Assembly (NCBI GenBank): GCA_017302035.1
Contig: JAFLEA010000005.1
Location: forward strand, 18,811-82,810
Reading direction: 5' to 3'
Source: Lysobacterales bacterium
GTDB taxonomy: Bacteria > Pseudomonadota > Gammaproteobacteria > Xanthomonadales > Xanthomonadaceae
Length of the DNA stretch: 64,000 nt
Made by a program: the position numbers and the translations under genes. Positions 42,813 to 53,218 of the stretch are shown here, piece after piece. The notes below the pieces were generated by a model that had not been told where the DNA came from, made no database searches, and worked only from the letters and a program-made list of their open reading frames with translations. The number at the start of each line of letters is the position of its first letter. Positions within the stretch are counted from its first letter, which is position 1.

Positions 42813-43343
42813 TCAGGCCGGCTCGGCCTCGGCTTCCGCCGGGGCAACCTCGCCGCCACCCTGCTGCTCGCCGACGGCCTTGACCGCGCGGGCGAACATG
42901 GTGGCCGGCTCGGCCAGGACGCGGGCCAGCATGGCCAGGGCCTGCTCGAGGGTCGGCAGCGACGCCAGGACCTCGACATGGCTGGCCGGGTACAGCTGGC
43001 CGCCCACGGCGACCACCTTCGGCTGCAGCTTGTCGTTGCCCTTGGCGAACTCCTTGATCAGGCGGCCGGCAGCGCCGGGCTCCTCGGTCGAGAACGCGTA
43101 CAGCAGCGGACCCACGAGCGCATCCTTGGTGCACTCGAACTCCGTGCCTTCGACGGCGCGCGCGGCCAGCGTGTTCTTGACAACCTTCAAGTACACGCCG
43201 TTCTCGCGGGCCTTCTTGCGCATCGCGGTCATCTGGGAGACCGAGGTGCCTGCGTATTCGGCGGCGACCAGGGAGTGCGCCTTGGCGGCGACGTCGGCCA
43301 GTTCGGCGACGACTTCCTTCTTCTGGGACAGATTGAGAGCCAT
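42813..43343 (-). CDS. rplJ: 50S ribosomal protein L10
   Basis: Stalk base protein that binds L12 dimers, 176 residues. Start [19 protein letters not shown]; the RNA-binding part contains [13 protein letters not shown]-like sequence and the C-terminal helix ([29 protein letters not shown]) binds L12. A GGAGGAG Shine-Dalgarno sits just upstream. The long leader before it is where L10-L12 autoregulation acts in other bacteria. Confidence 0.98.
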   Translation of the reverse strand: MALNLSQKKEVVAELADVAAKAHSLVAAEYAGTSVSQMTAMRKKARENGVYLKVVKNTLAARAVEGTEFECTKDALVGPLLYAFSTEEPGAAGRLIKEFAKGNDKLQPKVVAVGGQLYPASHVEVLASLPTLEQALAMLARVLAEPATMFARAVKAVGEQQGGGEVAPAEAEAEPA

Positions 43344-43720
43344 AACACTCCTCCGTATGAACTCCGCTCGCGGCTCCTGCCGCTTGCGGTCCTGGGCGGC
43401 GCCCTTCCGTGCGCGCCGGGGATGCCTCCGGCATCCCGGTGCTGGCCTATCCGATCCGGCGTCCCGAAAGCTTCGGTCGGCCGGAAAAACTTCCAGAAGG
43501 CGGCACCATCTGCGCAGGTGTCGGGTCCTCGCGGACCCTCGATTAAGCAGCCCCGCTGCATCGACGGCGATTCCCTGCCAGTGCGAGCTTCCATGCCCGT
43601 CGTCGATGTGCGCCGACCGCGCCTGCGGTCTTTGACGGCTGTCGCGTCGGGCCCACGGCCCGGGCGACTGCCCTCAAAACTTGCGTCCGGGCCGTCGCGG
43701 GGACGGCCCGGGGTGTTGCA
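43344..43720 (-). promoter_or_regulatory. 377-bp rplA-rplJ spacer: terminator-like hairpin and L10 leader candidate
   Basis: I see no gene here. After rplA comes a strong hairpin (43687-43711), then about 340 nt of structured leader. It includes an 8-bp stem (43419-43426 with 43430-43437). Its position matches the L10 leader, the RNA to which the L10-L12 complex binds to repress rplJ. I could not assign the conserved kink-turn by eye, so the match is by position. Confidence 0.45.
43679..43711 (-). terminator. Terminator-like hairpin after rplA
   Basis: A perfect 10-bp stem (43687-43696 with 43702-43711, 5-nt loop) starting 10 bp after the rplA stop, followed on the minus strand by ACGCAAG and then TTTT. 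The distance to the T-run is long, so partial termination is more likely than complete. Confidence 0.5.
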
Positions 43721-44419
43721 TCACTTCAGGGTCAGCGACGACTGGTCGACGGTCACGCCCGGGCCCATGGTCGAGCTGAGCGAGATCTTCTGCAGGTACG
43801 CACCCTTGGAGGTCGCCGGCTTGGCCTTGATCAGGTCCAGCAGCAGCGCCTGCAGGTTCGACTTCAGGGCGTCGTCGCCGAAGTCGGCCTTGCCGATGGT
43901 GGCGTGGATGATGCCGGCCTTGTCGGTGCGGTAACGCACCTGGCCCGACTTGGCATTCTTCACCGCCTCGGCCGGGTTCGGCGACACGGTGCCGACCTTC
44001 GGGTTCGGCATCAGGCCGCGCGGGCCCAGCACCTGGCCGAGCTTGCCGACCACGCGCATCGCGTCCGGGGTGGCGATCACCACGTCGTAGTTCAGGTCGC
44101 CGGCCAGCATCTTCTCGGCCAGGTCATCCATGCCCACGGCCTCGGCGCCGGCGGCCAGCGCCTCGTCGGCCTTGGCGCCGGCGGGAGCGAACACGGCCAC
44201 GCGCACGCTCTTGCCGGTGCCGGCCGGCAGCACGGTCGAACCGCGGACCTGCTGGTCGGACTTCTTGGCGTCCACGCCCAGGCGCACGGCCACGTCGACG
44301 GACTCGACGAACTTGGCCTTGGTGAAACCCTTGACGATCTTCAGGGCGTCGTCGATCGCGTACGCCTTGCCCGGCTCCACGGCCGTCTTGATCGCCTTCT
44401 GTCGCTTGTTCAGTGCCAT
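43721..44419 (-). CDS. rplA: 50S ribosomal protein L1
   Basis: Mobile L1-stalk protein that helps E-site tRNA leave, 232 residues; a translational repressor of rplKA in E. coli. [29 protein letters not shown] and [16 protein letters not shown] are canonical. Four bp from rplK, indicating coupling. Confidence 0.98.
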   Translation of the reverse strand: MALNKRQKAIKTAVEPGKAYAIDDALKIVKGFTKAKFVESVDVAVRLGVDAKKSDQQVRGSTVLPAGTGKSVRVAVFAPAGAKADEALAAGAEAVGMDDLAEKMLAGDLNYDVVIATPDAMRVVGKLGQVLGPRGLMPNPKVGTVSPNPAEAVKNAKSGQVRYRTDKAGIIHATIGKADFGDDALKSNLQALLLDLIKAKPATSKGAYLQKISLSSTMGPGVTVDQSSLTLK

Positions 44420-44423
44420 GTCC

Positions 44424-44852
44424 TCAGCCCTCCACCGTCAGGCCCATCGAACGGGCCGAGCCCGCGATGGTGCGCACAGCCGCATCCAGGTCCGCCGCGG
44501 TCAGATCGGGCTCCTTCGCCTTGGCGATCTCCTCGAGCTGCTTGCGGGTGACCTTGCCCACCTTCTCGGTATTCGGGCGCTTGGAACCGGACTGGATGCC
44601 CACGGCCTTCTTCAGCAGGATCGACGCCGGCGGCGTCTTGGTGATGAAGGTGAAGGTGCGGTCCGAATAGGCGGTGATGACCACCGGGATCGGCAGGCCC
44701 GGCTCGAGCTTCTGCGTGGCGGCGTTGAACGCCTTGCAGAACTCCATGATGTTCAGGCCGCGCTGACCCAGCGCGGGACCGACCGGCGGCGAGGGGTTGG
44801 CCTGGCCGGCCTTCACCTGCAGCTTGATGTAACCGACGACTTTCTTTGCCAT
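44424..44852 (-). CDS. rplK: 50S ribosomal protein L11
   Basis: GTPase-centre protein, needed for RelA activation and contacted by thiopeptides; 142 residues. The N-terminal [20 protein letters not shown] with the Pro-rich face and the C-terminal rRNA-binding domain ([19 protein letters not shown]) are standard. Preceded by a 226-bp spacer with its own promoter. Confidence 0.98.
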   Translation of the reverse strand: MAKKVVGYIKLQVKAGQANPSPPVGPALGQRGLNIMEFCKAFNAATQKLEPGLPIPVVITAYSDRTFTFITKTPPASILLKKAVGIQSGSKRPNTEKVGKVTRKQLEEIAKAKEPDLTAADLDAAVRTIAGSARSMGLTVEG

Positions 44853-44957
44853 TTCTCTAGCTCTCCGGGTGCAAGCGCCTGACTCGCAGGCTCCCCATCG
44901 TTCCGGGAATCACGCGTCCCGGCATCGCGTTGGTGACCAGATCCCTTGCGCGGCAAA

Positions 44958-44976
44958 GGCCGCCAGTCCGGCGGCC
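44958..44976 (-). promoter_or_regulatory. Hairpin in the rplK leader
   Basis: A perfect 7-bp GGCCGCC/GGCGGCC stem with a 5-nt loop, followed on the minus strand by TTTGCC. It is transcribed from the rplK promoter and lies 105 bp before rplK. It could be an attenuator or part of an L1-responsive leader. Confidence 0.4.
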
Positions 44977-45014
44977 AGTGCGAACACCCGGCTGTCCCGG
45001 GCAGGGAGCCGAGC

Positions 45015-45023
45015 ATGATAACA
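45015..45023 (-). promoter_or_regulatory. Candidate extended -10 promoter for rplKAJL
   Basis: On the minus strand TGT directly precedes TATCAT (5 of 6), an extended -10, followed by a GC-rich discriminator (GCTCGGCTCCC), as expected for a growth-regulated ribosomal promoter. The -35 is weak (TTCCCG at 18 nt). It lies 163 bp upstream of rplK and after nusG. Confidence 0.5.
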
Positions 45024-45078
45024 GGTTTTCCAGGCGCCCGGGAACCACTCCCGGCCGGGGATGGCCGGGACGTCCCGC

Positions 45079-45636
45079 TCAGGCCTTCTCGACCTGGCCG
45101 AACTCCAGCTCCACCGGGGTGGAACGGCCGAAGATCAGCACCGCCACCCGCAGGCGGCTCTTCTCGTAGTTGACTTCCTCGACCACGCCGTTGAAGTCGT
45201 TGAACGGACCGTCGGTGACCCGGACCATCTGGCCGGGTTCGAACAGGACCTTGGGCTTGGGCTTCTCCACGCCTTCCTGCACGCGCTGCAGGATCGCGTC
45301 GGCCTCGTCGTCGCGGATCGGCAGCGGGCGATCGGCGGTACCGCCGATGAAGCCCATGACCCGCGCGGTCTCCTTCACCAGGTGCCAGCTCTCCGAATCG
45401 ATGCGCGGGATGCCGGCCTCGTCGTGGGTCTCGATCTGGACCAGCACGTAGCCGGGGAAGAACTTGCGCTCGGAACGGCGCTTCTGGCCGGAGCGCATCT
45501 CCACCACTTCCTCGGTCGGGACCAGCACCTCGCCGAAGCGGTCTTCCATGCCGTTGCGGACGATGCGGTCGCGCAGCGCCTGGGCGACGCTCTTCTCGAA
45601 ACCGGAATAGGCATGGACCACGTACCAACGCTTCAC
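45079..45636 (-). CDS. nusG: Transcription termination/antitermination protein NusG
   Basis: RNA polymerase-bound elongation factor linking transcription to Rho or the ribosome, 185 residues. It starts at GTG ([16 protein letters not shown]), 8 bp after a clear AAGGAGA; the in-frame ATG 17 codons upstream would run into secE. The NGN domain is followed by a C-terminal KOW domain ([19 protein letters not shown]). Fourteen bp after secE. Confidence 0.97.
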   Translation of the reverse strand: MKRWYVVHAYSGFEKSVAQALRDRIVRNGMEDRFGEVLVPTEEVVEMRSGQKRRSERKFFPGYVLVQIETHDEAGIPRIDSESWHLVKETARVMGFIGGTADRPLPIRDDEADAILQRVQEGVEKPKPKVLFEPGQMVRVTDGPFNDFNGVVEEVNYEKSRLRVAVLIFGRSTPVELEFGQVEKA

Positions 45637-45650
45637 TGCGGCATTCTCCT

Positions 45651-46064
45651 TCAGCGGCCGAAGTTCAGGAACAGCTCGATCGCCCACTTCACGAAGAAGT
45701 CGAAACCGGCCAGCACCAGGCTGATGATGACCACCACGGCGATCACCACCCAGGTCATGCGGGTGGTTTCCTGGCGGGTCGGCCAGACCACCTTGCGCAG
45801 TTCGAAGCGCGACTCGGAGAGGAACCCGCGGACCTCATGGCCCTTGCCGCTGGTCAGGAACACGCCGATGCCTGCGATCAGGCCGGTGGCGACCGCCAGG
45901 CCACGCAACTGCGGCGCCCAGTCGCCCAGGCGGACGGCATTGGCCGGGGTCGAGAACCAGAACCAGACGAACAGCCCGCCCAGCACCAGCAGCGCGGCGA
46001 TGGCGTATTTGACGATGTCCCCGCTGGAAGTCGCGGTGCTTGCCGGGTGGGTCTTGCTGTTCAA
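45651..46064 (-). CDS. secE: Protein translocase subunit SecE (TTG start)
   Basis: SecYEG subunit, 137 residues with three predicted helices: [20 protein letters not shown], a second near [14 protein letters not shown], and the essential third with [20 protein letters not shown]. The amphipathic segment [17 protein letters not shown] before it is the SecE signature. I place the start at TTG (46064, followed by NSKTHP) with AAGAGAG upstream. The ATG at 46187 would overlap tRNA-Trp by 61 bp and encodes an implausible N-terminus. Confidence 0.88.
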   Translation of the reverse strand: MNSKTHPASTATSSGDIVKYAIAALLVLGGLFVWFWFSTPANAVRLGDWAPQLRGLAVATGLIAGIGVFLTSGKGHEVRGFLSESRFELRKVVWPTRQETTRMTWVVIAVVVIISLVLAGFDFFVKWAIELFLNFGR

Positions 46065-46126
46065 GTCGCTGTCGCTCTCTTGCCGTTGCGGCCGGGAAGG
46101 CCTGGCCCGGTGGGCTTGGAGGGAAG

Positions 46127-46202
<76 letters not shown>

Positions 46203-46296
46203 ACGCGTGGAACCGTCGCTTCCCTTAGACGGCGAAGGCGGACCGGGGTTCCGGACCGCCCTTGCCTGCCGGATCGTCGGACCCGGCCCTTCCGGA

Positions 46297-47515
<1,219 letters not shown>

Positions 47516-47560
47516 GCTGCCTATCTCAAAGTGGTGATGGAAACTGCTTTTCTTTGAACC

Positions 47561-47599
47561 CCCGCGCATGGATGCGCGGGCTTTTGCGAGGGACTCGCA
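47561..47599 (-). repeat. Two-hairpin tRNA-trailer element, copy A (tRNA-Thr/tuf)
   Basis: In transcription order: 4 nt after the tRNA-Thr CCA comes a 6-bp TGCGAG/CTCGCA hairpin (47585-47599). After 4 nt more comes a CCCGCGC stem with core CATCCATG (47561-47580). The first hairpin is identical, base for base, to the one after tRNA-Gln at 51633-51647. tuf starts 46 nt further on. Confidence 0.7.
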
Positions 47600-47603
47600 T
47601 ACT

Positions 47604-47679
47604 TGGTGCTCACGAATGGAATCGAACCATCGACCTCCTCCTTACCAAGGAGGTGCTCTACCGACTGAGCTACGTGAGC
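47604..47679 (-). tRNA. tRNA-Thr (GGT anticodon)
   Basis: 76 nt, acceptor GCTCACG/CGTGAGC, anticodon loop TTGGTAA, T-loop GGTTCGATTCC and an encoded CCA end. It reads ACC and ACU codons. Part of the Tyr-Gly-Thr-tuf transcript. Confidence 0.97.
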
Positions 47680-47727
47680 ATGAAACCTTTGTTGCCGCGC
47701 TGGACCGGTACGACGCGGGGGGCGCAA

Positions 47728-47801
<74 letters not shown>

Positions 47802-47857
47802 AAGGGGAACCGCCTTTCGTCGTTCCTGTACCGCACAAAAACCTGATCGCACAAACC

Positions 47858-47943
47858 TGGTGGAGGGAGGTGGATTCGAACCACCGAAGGCGTAAGCCAG
47901 CAGATTTACAGTCTGCCCCCGTTGGCCGCTTGGGTATCCCTCC
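47858..47943 (-). tRNA. tRNA-Tyr (GTA anticodon)
   Basis: 86 nt with the long variable arm of class II tRNAs, acceptor GGAGGGA/TCCCTCC, anticodon loop CTGTAAA and an encoded CCA. First gene of the transcript, just downstream of a candidate promoter. Confidence 0.97.
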
Positions 47944-47991
47944 GGAAACCTTCCACCGCGACCGACGACGACCGGGGTGAAACAGCCCGCT

Positions 47992-48020
47992 ATTTTGGCC
48001 ATGCCGCGGACGGCTGTCAA
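47992..48020 (-). promoter_or_regulatory. Promoter of the tRNA-Tyr/Gly/Thr-tuf transcript
   Basis: On the minus strand a perfect TTGACA (48015-48020), 17-nt spacer, CAAAAT (4 of 6, 47992-47997), then a GC-rich AGCGGGCTG stretch as expected for a stringently controlled stable-RNA promoter. The tRNA begins about 48 bp downstream. Confidence 0.6.
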
Positions 48021-48051
48021 CGCACCCGGCCGGCGCTTTCTCCGGCCCGGT

Positions 48052-49143
48052 TCAGACGTTGAAGCGGAAGTGCAGCACGTCGCCCTCCTGGACCCGGTAC
48101 TCCTTGCCCTCCAGGCGCATCCGGCCGGCGTCGCGGGCCCCGGCCTCGCCACGGTAGCGGAGGAAATCGTCGAAACCGATGGTCTCGGCGCGGATGAAAC
48201 CCTTCTCGAAGTCGGTGTGGATCACCGCGGCGGCCTGCGGCGCGGTGGCCCCGGCCTTGACCGTCCAGGCGCGCACCTCCTTGACCCCGGCGGTGAAGTA
48301 GGTCTGCAGGCCCAGCAGGCGGTAGGCGGCGCGGATCACCCGGTTCAGGCCCGGCTCGTCCAGGCCCAGGTCCGCCAGGAAGGTGTCGCGGTCGGCGTCG
48401 TCCAGTTGCGCCAGCTCCTCCTCGATCGCGGCCGACACCGGCACCACCTCGGCACCCTCGGCGGCGGCGCGGGCGGCCACGGCCTCCAGCAGCGGGTTGC
48501 CGTGGAACCCATCCTCCAGCACGTTGGCCACGTACATGACCGGCTTGAGGGTCAGCAGGAACAGGTCGCGGACCAGGGCCCGCTCCTCCTCGTCCAGACC
48601 CAGGGCGCGGCCCGGGCGGCCCTCGCTCAGTCCGGCGTGCAGCTTCTGCAGCACGGGCTTCCGCGCGATGGCATCCTTTTCGCCGGCTTTGGCCGAACGT
48701 TCGGCGCGGTTCAGCGCTTTTTCCACGCTGTCCAGATCGGCCAGGGCAAGCTCGGTGTCGATCGTCTCGATGTCCGAGATCGGGTCGACCTTGCCGGCCA
48801 CATGGATGATGTCCGGGTGGTCGAAGCAGCGGACCACGTGGGCGATGGCGTCGACCTCGCGGATATGGGCCAGGAACTTGTTGCCCAGGCCCTCGCCACT
48901 GGCCGCCCCGGCGACCAGGCCGGCGATGTCGACGAACTCGACCGCCGTGGGCACCACCCGCTCCGGCTTGACGATCTCCGCCAGCTGGCCCAGCCGCGGG
49001 TCCGGCACCGGGACCACGCCCACGTTCGGCTCGATGGTGCAGAACGGGAAGTTGGCCGCCGCGATCCCGGCCTTGGTCAGCGCGTTGAACAGGGTCGACT
49101 TGCCGACGTTCGGCAGGCCGACGATGCCGCATTTGATGCCCAT
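48052..49143 (-). CDS. ychF: Redox-regulated Obg-like ATPase YchF
   Basis: P-loop NTPase of the Obg family that prefers ATP, ribosome-associated and linked to oxidative stress; 363 residues. The Walker [15 protein letters not shown] (residues 8-21) and DIAGLV (G3) are present. A coiled-coil insert lies near residues 125-200, and the TGS domain makes the C-terminal third ([27 protein letters not shown]). It follows pth by 71 bp, the usual pth-ychF pair. Confidence 0.97.
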   Translation of the reverse strand: MGIKCGIVGLPNVGKSTLFNALTKAGIAAANFPFCTIEPNVGVVPVPDPRLGQLAEIVKPERVVPTAVEFVDIAGLVAGAASGEGLGNKFLAHIREVDAIAHVVRCFDHPDIIHVAGKVDPISDIETIDTELALADLDSVEKALNRAERSAKAGEKDAIARKPVLQKLHAGLSEGRPGRALGLDEEERALVRDLFLLTLKPVMYVANVLEDGFHGNPLLEAVAARAAAEGAEVVPVSAAIEEELAQLDDADRDTFLADLGLDEPGLNRVIRAAYRLLGLQTYFTAGVKEVRAWTVKAGATAPQAAAVIHTDFEKGFIRAETIGFDDFLRYRGEAGARDAGRMRLEGKEYRVQEGDVLHFRFNV

Positions 49144-49214
49144 GGTGTCCGTGTTCTCCGGAAAGGGATTGTGGGCTGGATACCGGCACCGGATCCCAGC
49201 CCGCAGCCCCCGCC

Positions 49215-49796
49215 CTAGGGTCTGGAGGTATGCAGCCGCTTCATCGCCTCGTTGAACTCGCCGGCCACCGCCAGCGGCAGCGTGTCGATGGCCGCGTCGA
49301 TGGCACGGTCGATCTGCACCTGGTCGTCCTTGCCGGCGCGGCCGAGCACCCAGCCAGTGACCCGGTCCTTGTGCCCGGGATGGCCGATGCCGATCCGCAG
49401 GCGGTGGAACCGGCCGTGCCCCAGGTGCTGGATGGTGTCGCGCAGGCCGTTCTGGCCGCCATGGCCGCCGTCGAACTTGAGCCGCGCCGCGCCGGGCGGC
49501 AGGTCGAGTTCATCGTGGACCAGCAGCGCCTGTTCCGGCTCGATCTTCCAGTAGCGCAACGCGGCGGCCACCGACTTGCCGGACAGGTTCATCCAGGTGG
49601 ACGGCTTGAGCAGCCACACGCTGCGCCCGCCGATGTCGGCGCGGGCGGTCTCGCCGAACAGCTTCGACTCCAGCCCGAAGCGCGCGCCGGCCTTTTCCGC
49701 CAGCGCGTCCAGCAAACGAAACCCGGCGTTGTGCCGGGTGTTCGCATGTTCGGGACCGGGATTGCCCAGCCCGACGATGAGACGAAGCTCAGCCAT
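49215..49796 (-). CDS. pth: Peptidyl-tRNA hydrolase
   Basis: Releases tRNA from stalled peptidyl-tRNA, 193 residues. [19 protein letters not shown] carries the catalytic His22; [39 protein letters not shown] and the [12 protein letters not shown] helix-loop are the substrate-binding segments. Downstream of rplY by 54 bp in the prs-rplY-pth-ychF order. Confidence 0.97.
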   Translation of the reverse strand: MAELRLIVGLGNPGPEHANTRHNAGFRLLDALAEKAGARFGLESKLFGETARADIGGRSVWLLKPSTWMNLSGKSVAAALRYWKIEPEQALLVHDELDLPPGAARLKFDGGHGGQNGLRDTIQHLGHGRFHRLRIGIGHPGHKDRVTGWVLGRAGKDDQVQIDRAIDAAIDTLPLAVAGEFNEAMKRLHTSRP

Positions 49797-49850
49797 CTTG
49801 GCGATGCAGCCGGCGTTCCGCCCGGACCGGCCGGGCGGAACGGATGCGGC

Positions 49851-50471
49851 TTACTTCTTCTCTTCGCCTTCGGCCGCCGGCGACTCTTCCTCGCCGCGGG
49901 CGTGCTTGGCCACGACCACCGCCACATCGTGCTCCTTGCCGAGCTTGAGTTCCGGCACTTCCACGCCGGCCGGCAGCTTCAGGTCGGACAAATGCAGCAC
50001 GGTGCCGATGGCCAGATCGGCCAGGTCGACCTCGATGGCTTCCGGCAGGTCCTTCGGCAGGCAGGCCACGGTGACTTCGGTCAGCTCGTGGGTCACCACC
50101 ACGCCGCTGGTCTTGCCGGCCACCGACTTCTCGACGTTGACGAAATGCAGCGGCACGGCGGCGCGCAGGATCTCGTTGTCGTTCACGCGCTGGAAGTCCA
50201 GGTGCATGATCAGCTGCTTGTACGGATGGCGCTGCATGTCCCGCAGCAGCACCTTCTGCACGTCGCCGTTGAGGCTCAGGTCCAGGATCGAGGAGTAGAA
50301 CCACTCGTTCTGGCTGGCCAGCCATACCTTCTCGTGGTCGAGCTGGATGTTGACCGGGTTGAGGTCGCCACCGTAGACGATGGCCGGGATCTTGCCGTCG
50401 CGACGCAGGCGGCGGCTCGCACCCTTGCCCTCGTCACCGCGACGTTCGACGTCGATTACATGAGTTGCCAT
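49851..50471 (-). CDS. rplY: 50S ribosomal protein L25 (general stress/CTC form)
   Basis: 5S rRNA-binding protein, 206 residues. The N-terminal L25 domain has KGASRRLRRDGKIPAIVYGG and KQLIMHLDFQRV; the extra C-terminal TL5/CTC domain makes it about twice the length of E. coli L25. An acidic tail ends in EEKK. The start MATHVIDVERR is used; three codons upstream is a second Met. Confidence 0.97.
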   Translation of the reverse strand: MATHVIDVERRGDEGKGASRRLRRDGKIPAIVYGGDLNPVNIQLDHEKVWLASQNEWFYSSILDLSLNGDVQKVLLRDMQRHPYKQLIMHLDFQRVNDNEILRAAVPLHFVNVEKSVAGKTSGVVVTHELTEVTVACLPKDLPEAIEVDLADLAIGTVLHLSDLKLPAGVEVPELKLGKEHDVAVVVAKHARGEEESPAAEGEEKK

Positions 50472-50546
50472 TTCTTTCACTACCTTGGTTGATTGACCGC
50501 CTCGCGGCGGCTTGGGTGGGTTCCCCCGCGACCAGGGAAACCCGGG

Positions 50547-50569
50547 AAAACCCGGGTGGAATACCCGGG
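50547..50569 (-). terminator. Hairpin with T-tract between prs and rplY
   Basis: A 7-bp CCCGGGT/ACCCGGG stem with a 5-nt loop, followed on the minus strand by TTTTCCC, 8 bp after the prs stop. A third CCCGGG copy next to it (50541-50546) could form a competing stem. Confidence 0.55.
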
Positions 50570-50576
50570 CGAAATT

Positions 50577-51533
50577 TCAGTCCACGTAGAGCGAGCTGAC
50601 CGACTCGCCGAAGGCGATGCGGCGAATCGTCTCGGCCAGCAACTCGGCCACGCCGACCTGGCGGATGCGGTTGCAGGCGCGCGCGGCCGGTGAAAGCGGG
50701 ATGGTGTCGGTGACCACCAGCTCGTCCAGCTGCGAACCGTTGATGTTGTCCACCGCCGGGCCGGACAGCACCGCATGGGTGCAGTACGCGGCCACCTTCA
50801 GCGCGCCCTGCTCCTTGAGCGCGGCCGCGGCCGCGCACAGGGTGCCGGCGGTGTCGACGATGTCGTCCACCAGCACGCAGGTCTTGCCGGACACGTCGCC
50901 GATGATGTTCATCACCGTGGACACGTTGGCGCGCGGGCGGCGCTTGTCGATGATCGCCAGGTCGGCGTCGTCCAGGCGCTTGGCCACCGCGCGGGCGCGG
51001 ACCACGCCGCCCACGTCCGGCGAGACCACGATCAGGTTCTCGGTGCCGTAGGCGCGCCAGATGTCGGCCAGCAGCAGCGGCGAGGCGTAGACGTTGTCCA
51101 CCGGGATGTCGAAGAAGCCCTGGATCTGGTCGGCGTGCAGGTCCACGGTCAGCACCCGGTCGGTGCCCACCGCGGTGAACATCTTGGCGGCGACCTTGGC
51201 GGTGATCGGCACCCGGGTGGAGCGCAGGCGACGGTCCTGGCGCGAGTAGCCGAAGTACGGCACCACCGCGGTGACCGAAGCGGCACTGGCGCGCTTGAGC
51301 GCGTCGATGATCACCAGCAGTTCCATCAGGTTCTCGGCCGCCGGCGCGCAGGTGGACTGCACGACGAACACCTCCTGGCGGCGCACGTTCTCCTCGATCT
51401 CGACCTGGGCCTCGCCATCGGAGAACGCGGATACCATCGCCTTGCCCGGACGCACGCCCAGCTCGCGGCAGATGCTTTCGGCCAGCGGCTTGTTGGCGTT
51501 GCCGGAGAAGACAAGCAGGTTGCGTTCGTCCAT
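50577..51533 (-). CDS. prs: Ribose-phosphate pyrophosphokinase (PRPP synthetase)
   Basis: Makes PRPP from ribose 5-phosphate and ATP for nucleotide, His and Trp synthesis; 318 residues. The start [19 protein letters not shown], catalytic [13 protein letters not shown], and the PRPP-binding signature [13 protein letters not shown] are all present. The frame is open for 54 codons upstream into tRNA-Gln, which cannot be coding. The leader contains the second copy of the tRNA-trailer hairpins. Confidence 0.98.
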   Translation of the reverse strand: MDERNLLVFSGNANKPLAESICRELGVRPGKAMVSAFSDGEAQVEIEENVRRQEVFVVQSTCAPAAENLMELLVIIDALKRASAASVTAVVPYFGYSRQDRRLRSTRVPITAKVAAKMFTAVGTDRVLTVDLHADQIQGFFDIPVDNVYASPLLLADIWRAYGTENLIVVSPDVGGVVRARAVAKRLDDADLAIIDKRRPRANVSTVMNIIGDVSGKTCVLVDDIVDTAGTLCAAAAALKEQGALKVAAYCTHAVLSGPAVDNINGSQLDELVVTDTIPLSPAARACNRIRQVGVAELLAETIRRIAFGESVSSLYVD

Positions 51534-51608
51534 CGTGTCACCCAGGCGGTGGATCGGTGGAAACCATCGGAAAACCCCAACCGCGGCCTTCCGCTCTTTG
51601 TGGAACTC

Positions 51609-51647
51609 CCGCACACGGATGTGCGGTTCTTCTGCGAGGGACTCGCA
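51609..51647 (-). repeat. Two-hairpin tRNA-trailer element, copy B (tRNA-Gln/prs)
   Basis: 5 nt after the tRNA-Gln CCA comes the TGCGAG/CTCGCA hairpin (51633-51647), identical to copy A. After 6 nt follows a CCGCACA stem with core CATCCGTG (51609-51626). prs begins 75 nt further on. The layout tRNA, hairpin 1, hairpin 2, protein gene is the same as at tRNA-Thr/tuf. Confidence 0.7.
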
Positions 51648-51652
51648 CTTCT

Positions 51653-51729
51653 TGGCAGGGGCGGCAGGATTCGAACCTGCGGATGCCGGGATCAAAACCC
51701 GGTGCCTTGGACCTCTTGGCGACGCCCCT
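51653..51729 (-). tRNA. tRNA-Gln (TTG anticodon)
   Basis: 77 nt, acceptor AGGGGCG/CGCCCCT, anticodon loop TTTTGAT, T-arm GGTTCGAATCC and an encoded CCA end. It lies between ispE and prs, only 5 bp from the ispE stop, so it is probably cotranscribed with both. Confidence 0.96.
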
Positions 51730-51734
51730 GTGGA

Positions 51735-52598
51735 TCAATCCCGCCGCAGGCGCGCCAGCGCAGCCCGCAACGGCGAATCCGAAACGCCGGCCGCGACCCA
51801 GGCATGCATCCGTCGCGGCAATCGCGCCAGTGCTTCCTGCGCCGCGTCCCGGTGGGCGAATTCGACGAAGCAGCCGCTGCCGGTGCCGGTCAGGCGCGGC
51901 GATCCGATCCGCGCCAGCTCGGCGAACACGGCTTCCACGGCCGGTTCGCGGCGGCGCAGGACCGGCTCGAACGCATTGTCGAGCACGGTTCCGGCAGCGA
52001 AGCCCGCTATTTTCGCGGGCGGGGAATCGCGCGTCAAATCGGGGGACCGGAACAGCTCGACGGTCGGCACGTGCACGCCCGGGTCGACCAGCACGTACCA
52101 GGCCGGCGCCAGCTCCAGCGGGACCAGCTTTTCGCCCACCCCCTCGGCCCAGGCGCTGCGGCCACGGACGAAGACCGGCACGTCGGCGCCCAGGCGCAGG
52201 CCGAGCGCGGCGAGACGGTCCTCGCCCAGGTTCAGCCCCCAGAGCCGGTCCAAAGCGCACAACACGGTGGCCGCGTCGGACGATCCGCCGCCGAAGCCGC
52301 CGCCGGCTGGAACACGCTTTTCGACGTGGATGTCAGCACCTTGGCTGACGTTAGTCTCATTTTTAAGGAGGATCGCCGCCCGGACCGCCAGATCGGCCGG
52401 ATCCTCCACCCCGGGCAGGCGATCACCATGGCGCATGACCTGGCCATCGCTGCGGGGTCGCAAGCGGATGCGGTCGCCCCAGTCCAGGATCCGGAACACG
52501 GTCTGCAGCTCGTGGTAGCCATCGGCGCGACGGCCGACGATGCGCAGGAACAGGTTCAGCTTGGCCGGGGCCGGCCAGGCGCTCCAGCCGGCGTTCAC
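51735..52598 (-). CDS. ispE: 4-diphosphocytidyl-2-C-methyl-D-erythritol kinase
   Basis: GHMP kinase of the MEP isoprenoid pathway, 287 residues. [22 protein letters not shown] near the start and the ATP-binding glycine loop [15 protein letters not shown] are diagnostic, with [11 protein letters not shown] as motif 3. The start is GTG and overlaps the lolB stop by 4 bp (GTGA), indicating coupled translation in lolB-ispE-tRNA-prs order. Confidence 0.96.
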   Translation of the reverse strand: MNAGWSAWPAPAKLNLFLRIVGRRADGYHELQTVFRILDWGDRIRLRPRSDGQVMRHGDRLPGVEDPADLAVRAAILLKNETNVSQGADIHVEKRVPAGGGFGGGSSDAATVLCALDRLWGLNLGEDRLAALGLRLGADVPVFVRGRSAWAEGVGEKLVPLELAPAWYVLVDPGVHVPTVELFRSPDLTRDSPPAKIAGFAAGTVLDNAFEPVLRRREPAVEAVFAELARIGSPRLTGTGSGCFVEFAHRDAAQEALARLPRRMHAWVAAGVSDSPLRAALARLRRD

Positions 52599-53218
52599 GG
52601 CGCCGCGTCCCAGCCATCCACGACCAGTCGCACCCGCGCGCCCTCACGGACCGCCTGCAACCGGCGCGGCATCTCCGGCCAGGACCCGGCCGCCGGCCGC
52701 CACTCCTGGTAGTCCACGGTCCAGCCTTCGGCGACCAGGCGCCGTAGTCGGCCGTCCGGGCCGAACTCGATCCTGGCGCCCGGCGAGGCCAGCCCGCGGA
52801 CCCACCAGGCCATCGCCGCGACCGGGATCGGCCAGCCGGTGGCCTCCTGCAGCAGGACTCCGGCGTCCGGGCCCGAGCGCGGGCCGCCTTCCAGGCCGTC
52901 GAGGGTCGCCGCGTCCGGCTCGCCGGCCAGGCTCCAGCTCTGCCGGGTCACCGGAGCGGCGAGCGAGACCCGGAACGCCGGTCCGCGCTGCTCCCAGTCC
53001 AGGCGGCCGCTGCCGCCGCGATCGCCGACGCTGAGCGCGATCCGGCCCTGCATCGACCAATCCGGGATCGCCTCCAGTTGCGTCTGGCGCGCCTGTTGCC
53101 TCGCCTGCGCATGCTCCGGATCGACCGCGACCGGCGCCTCCCGCACCGGCACGGCGGCGCAACCGGCGAGCAGGACCAAGGCCAGCGCGAAGCCGGCCGC
53201 GTGCCTGGCGTAGTTCAC
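52595..53218 (-). CDS. lolB: Outer-membrane lipoprotein LolB
   Basis: Receives lipoproteins from LolA and inserts them in the outer membrane, 207 residues. A lipoprotein signal ends LVLLAGC (Cys20). [23 protein letters not shown] and SWSLAGEP-type segments match the LolB fold. The GTG start at 53218 overlaps the TPR-protein stop (GTGA) and is preferred to any upstream start, which would fall inside that gene. Position next to ispE and opposite hemA is the classic one. Confidence 0.92.
   Translation of the reverse strand: MNYARHAAGFALALVLLAGCAAVPVREAPVAVDPEHAQARQQARQTQLEAIPDWSMQGRIALSVGDRGGSGRLDWEQRGPAFRVSLAAPVTRQSWSLAGEPDAATLDGLEGGPRSGPDAGVLLQEATGWPIPVAAMAWWVRGLASPGARIEFGPDGRLRRLVAEGWTVDYQEWRPAAGSWPEMPRRLQAVREGARVRLVVDGWDAAP

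Noticed and set aside
51534-51695. Upstream extension of the prs frame
   Set aside because: It overlaps tRNA-Gln and its trailer hairpins; prs family proteins start at MDERNLL.
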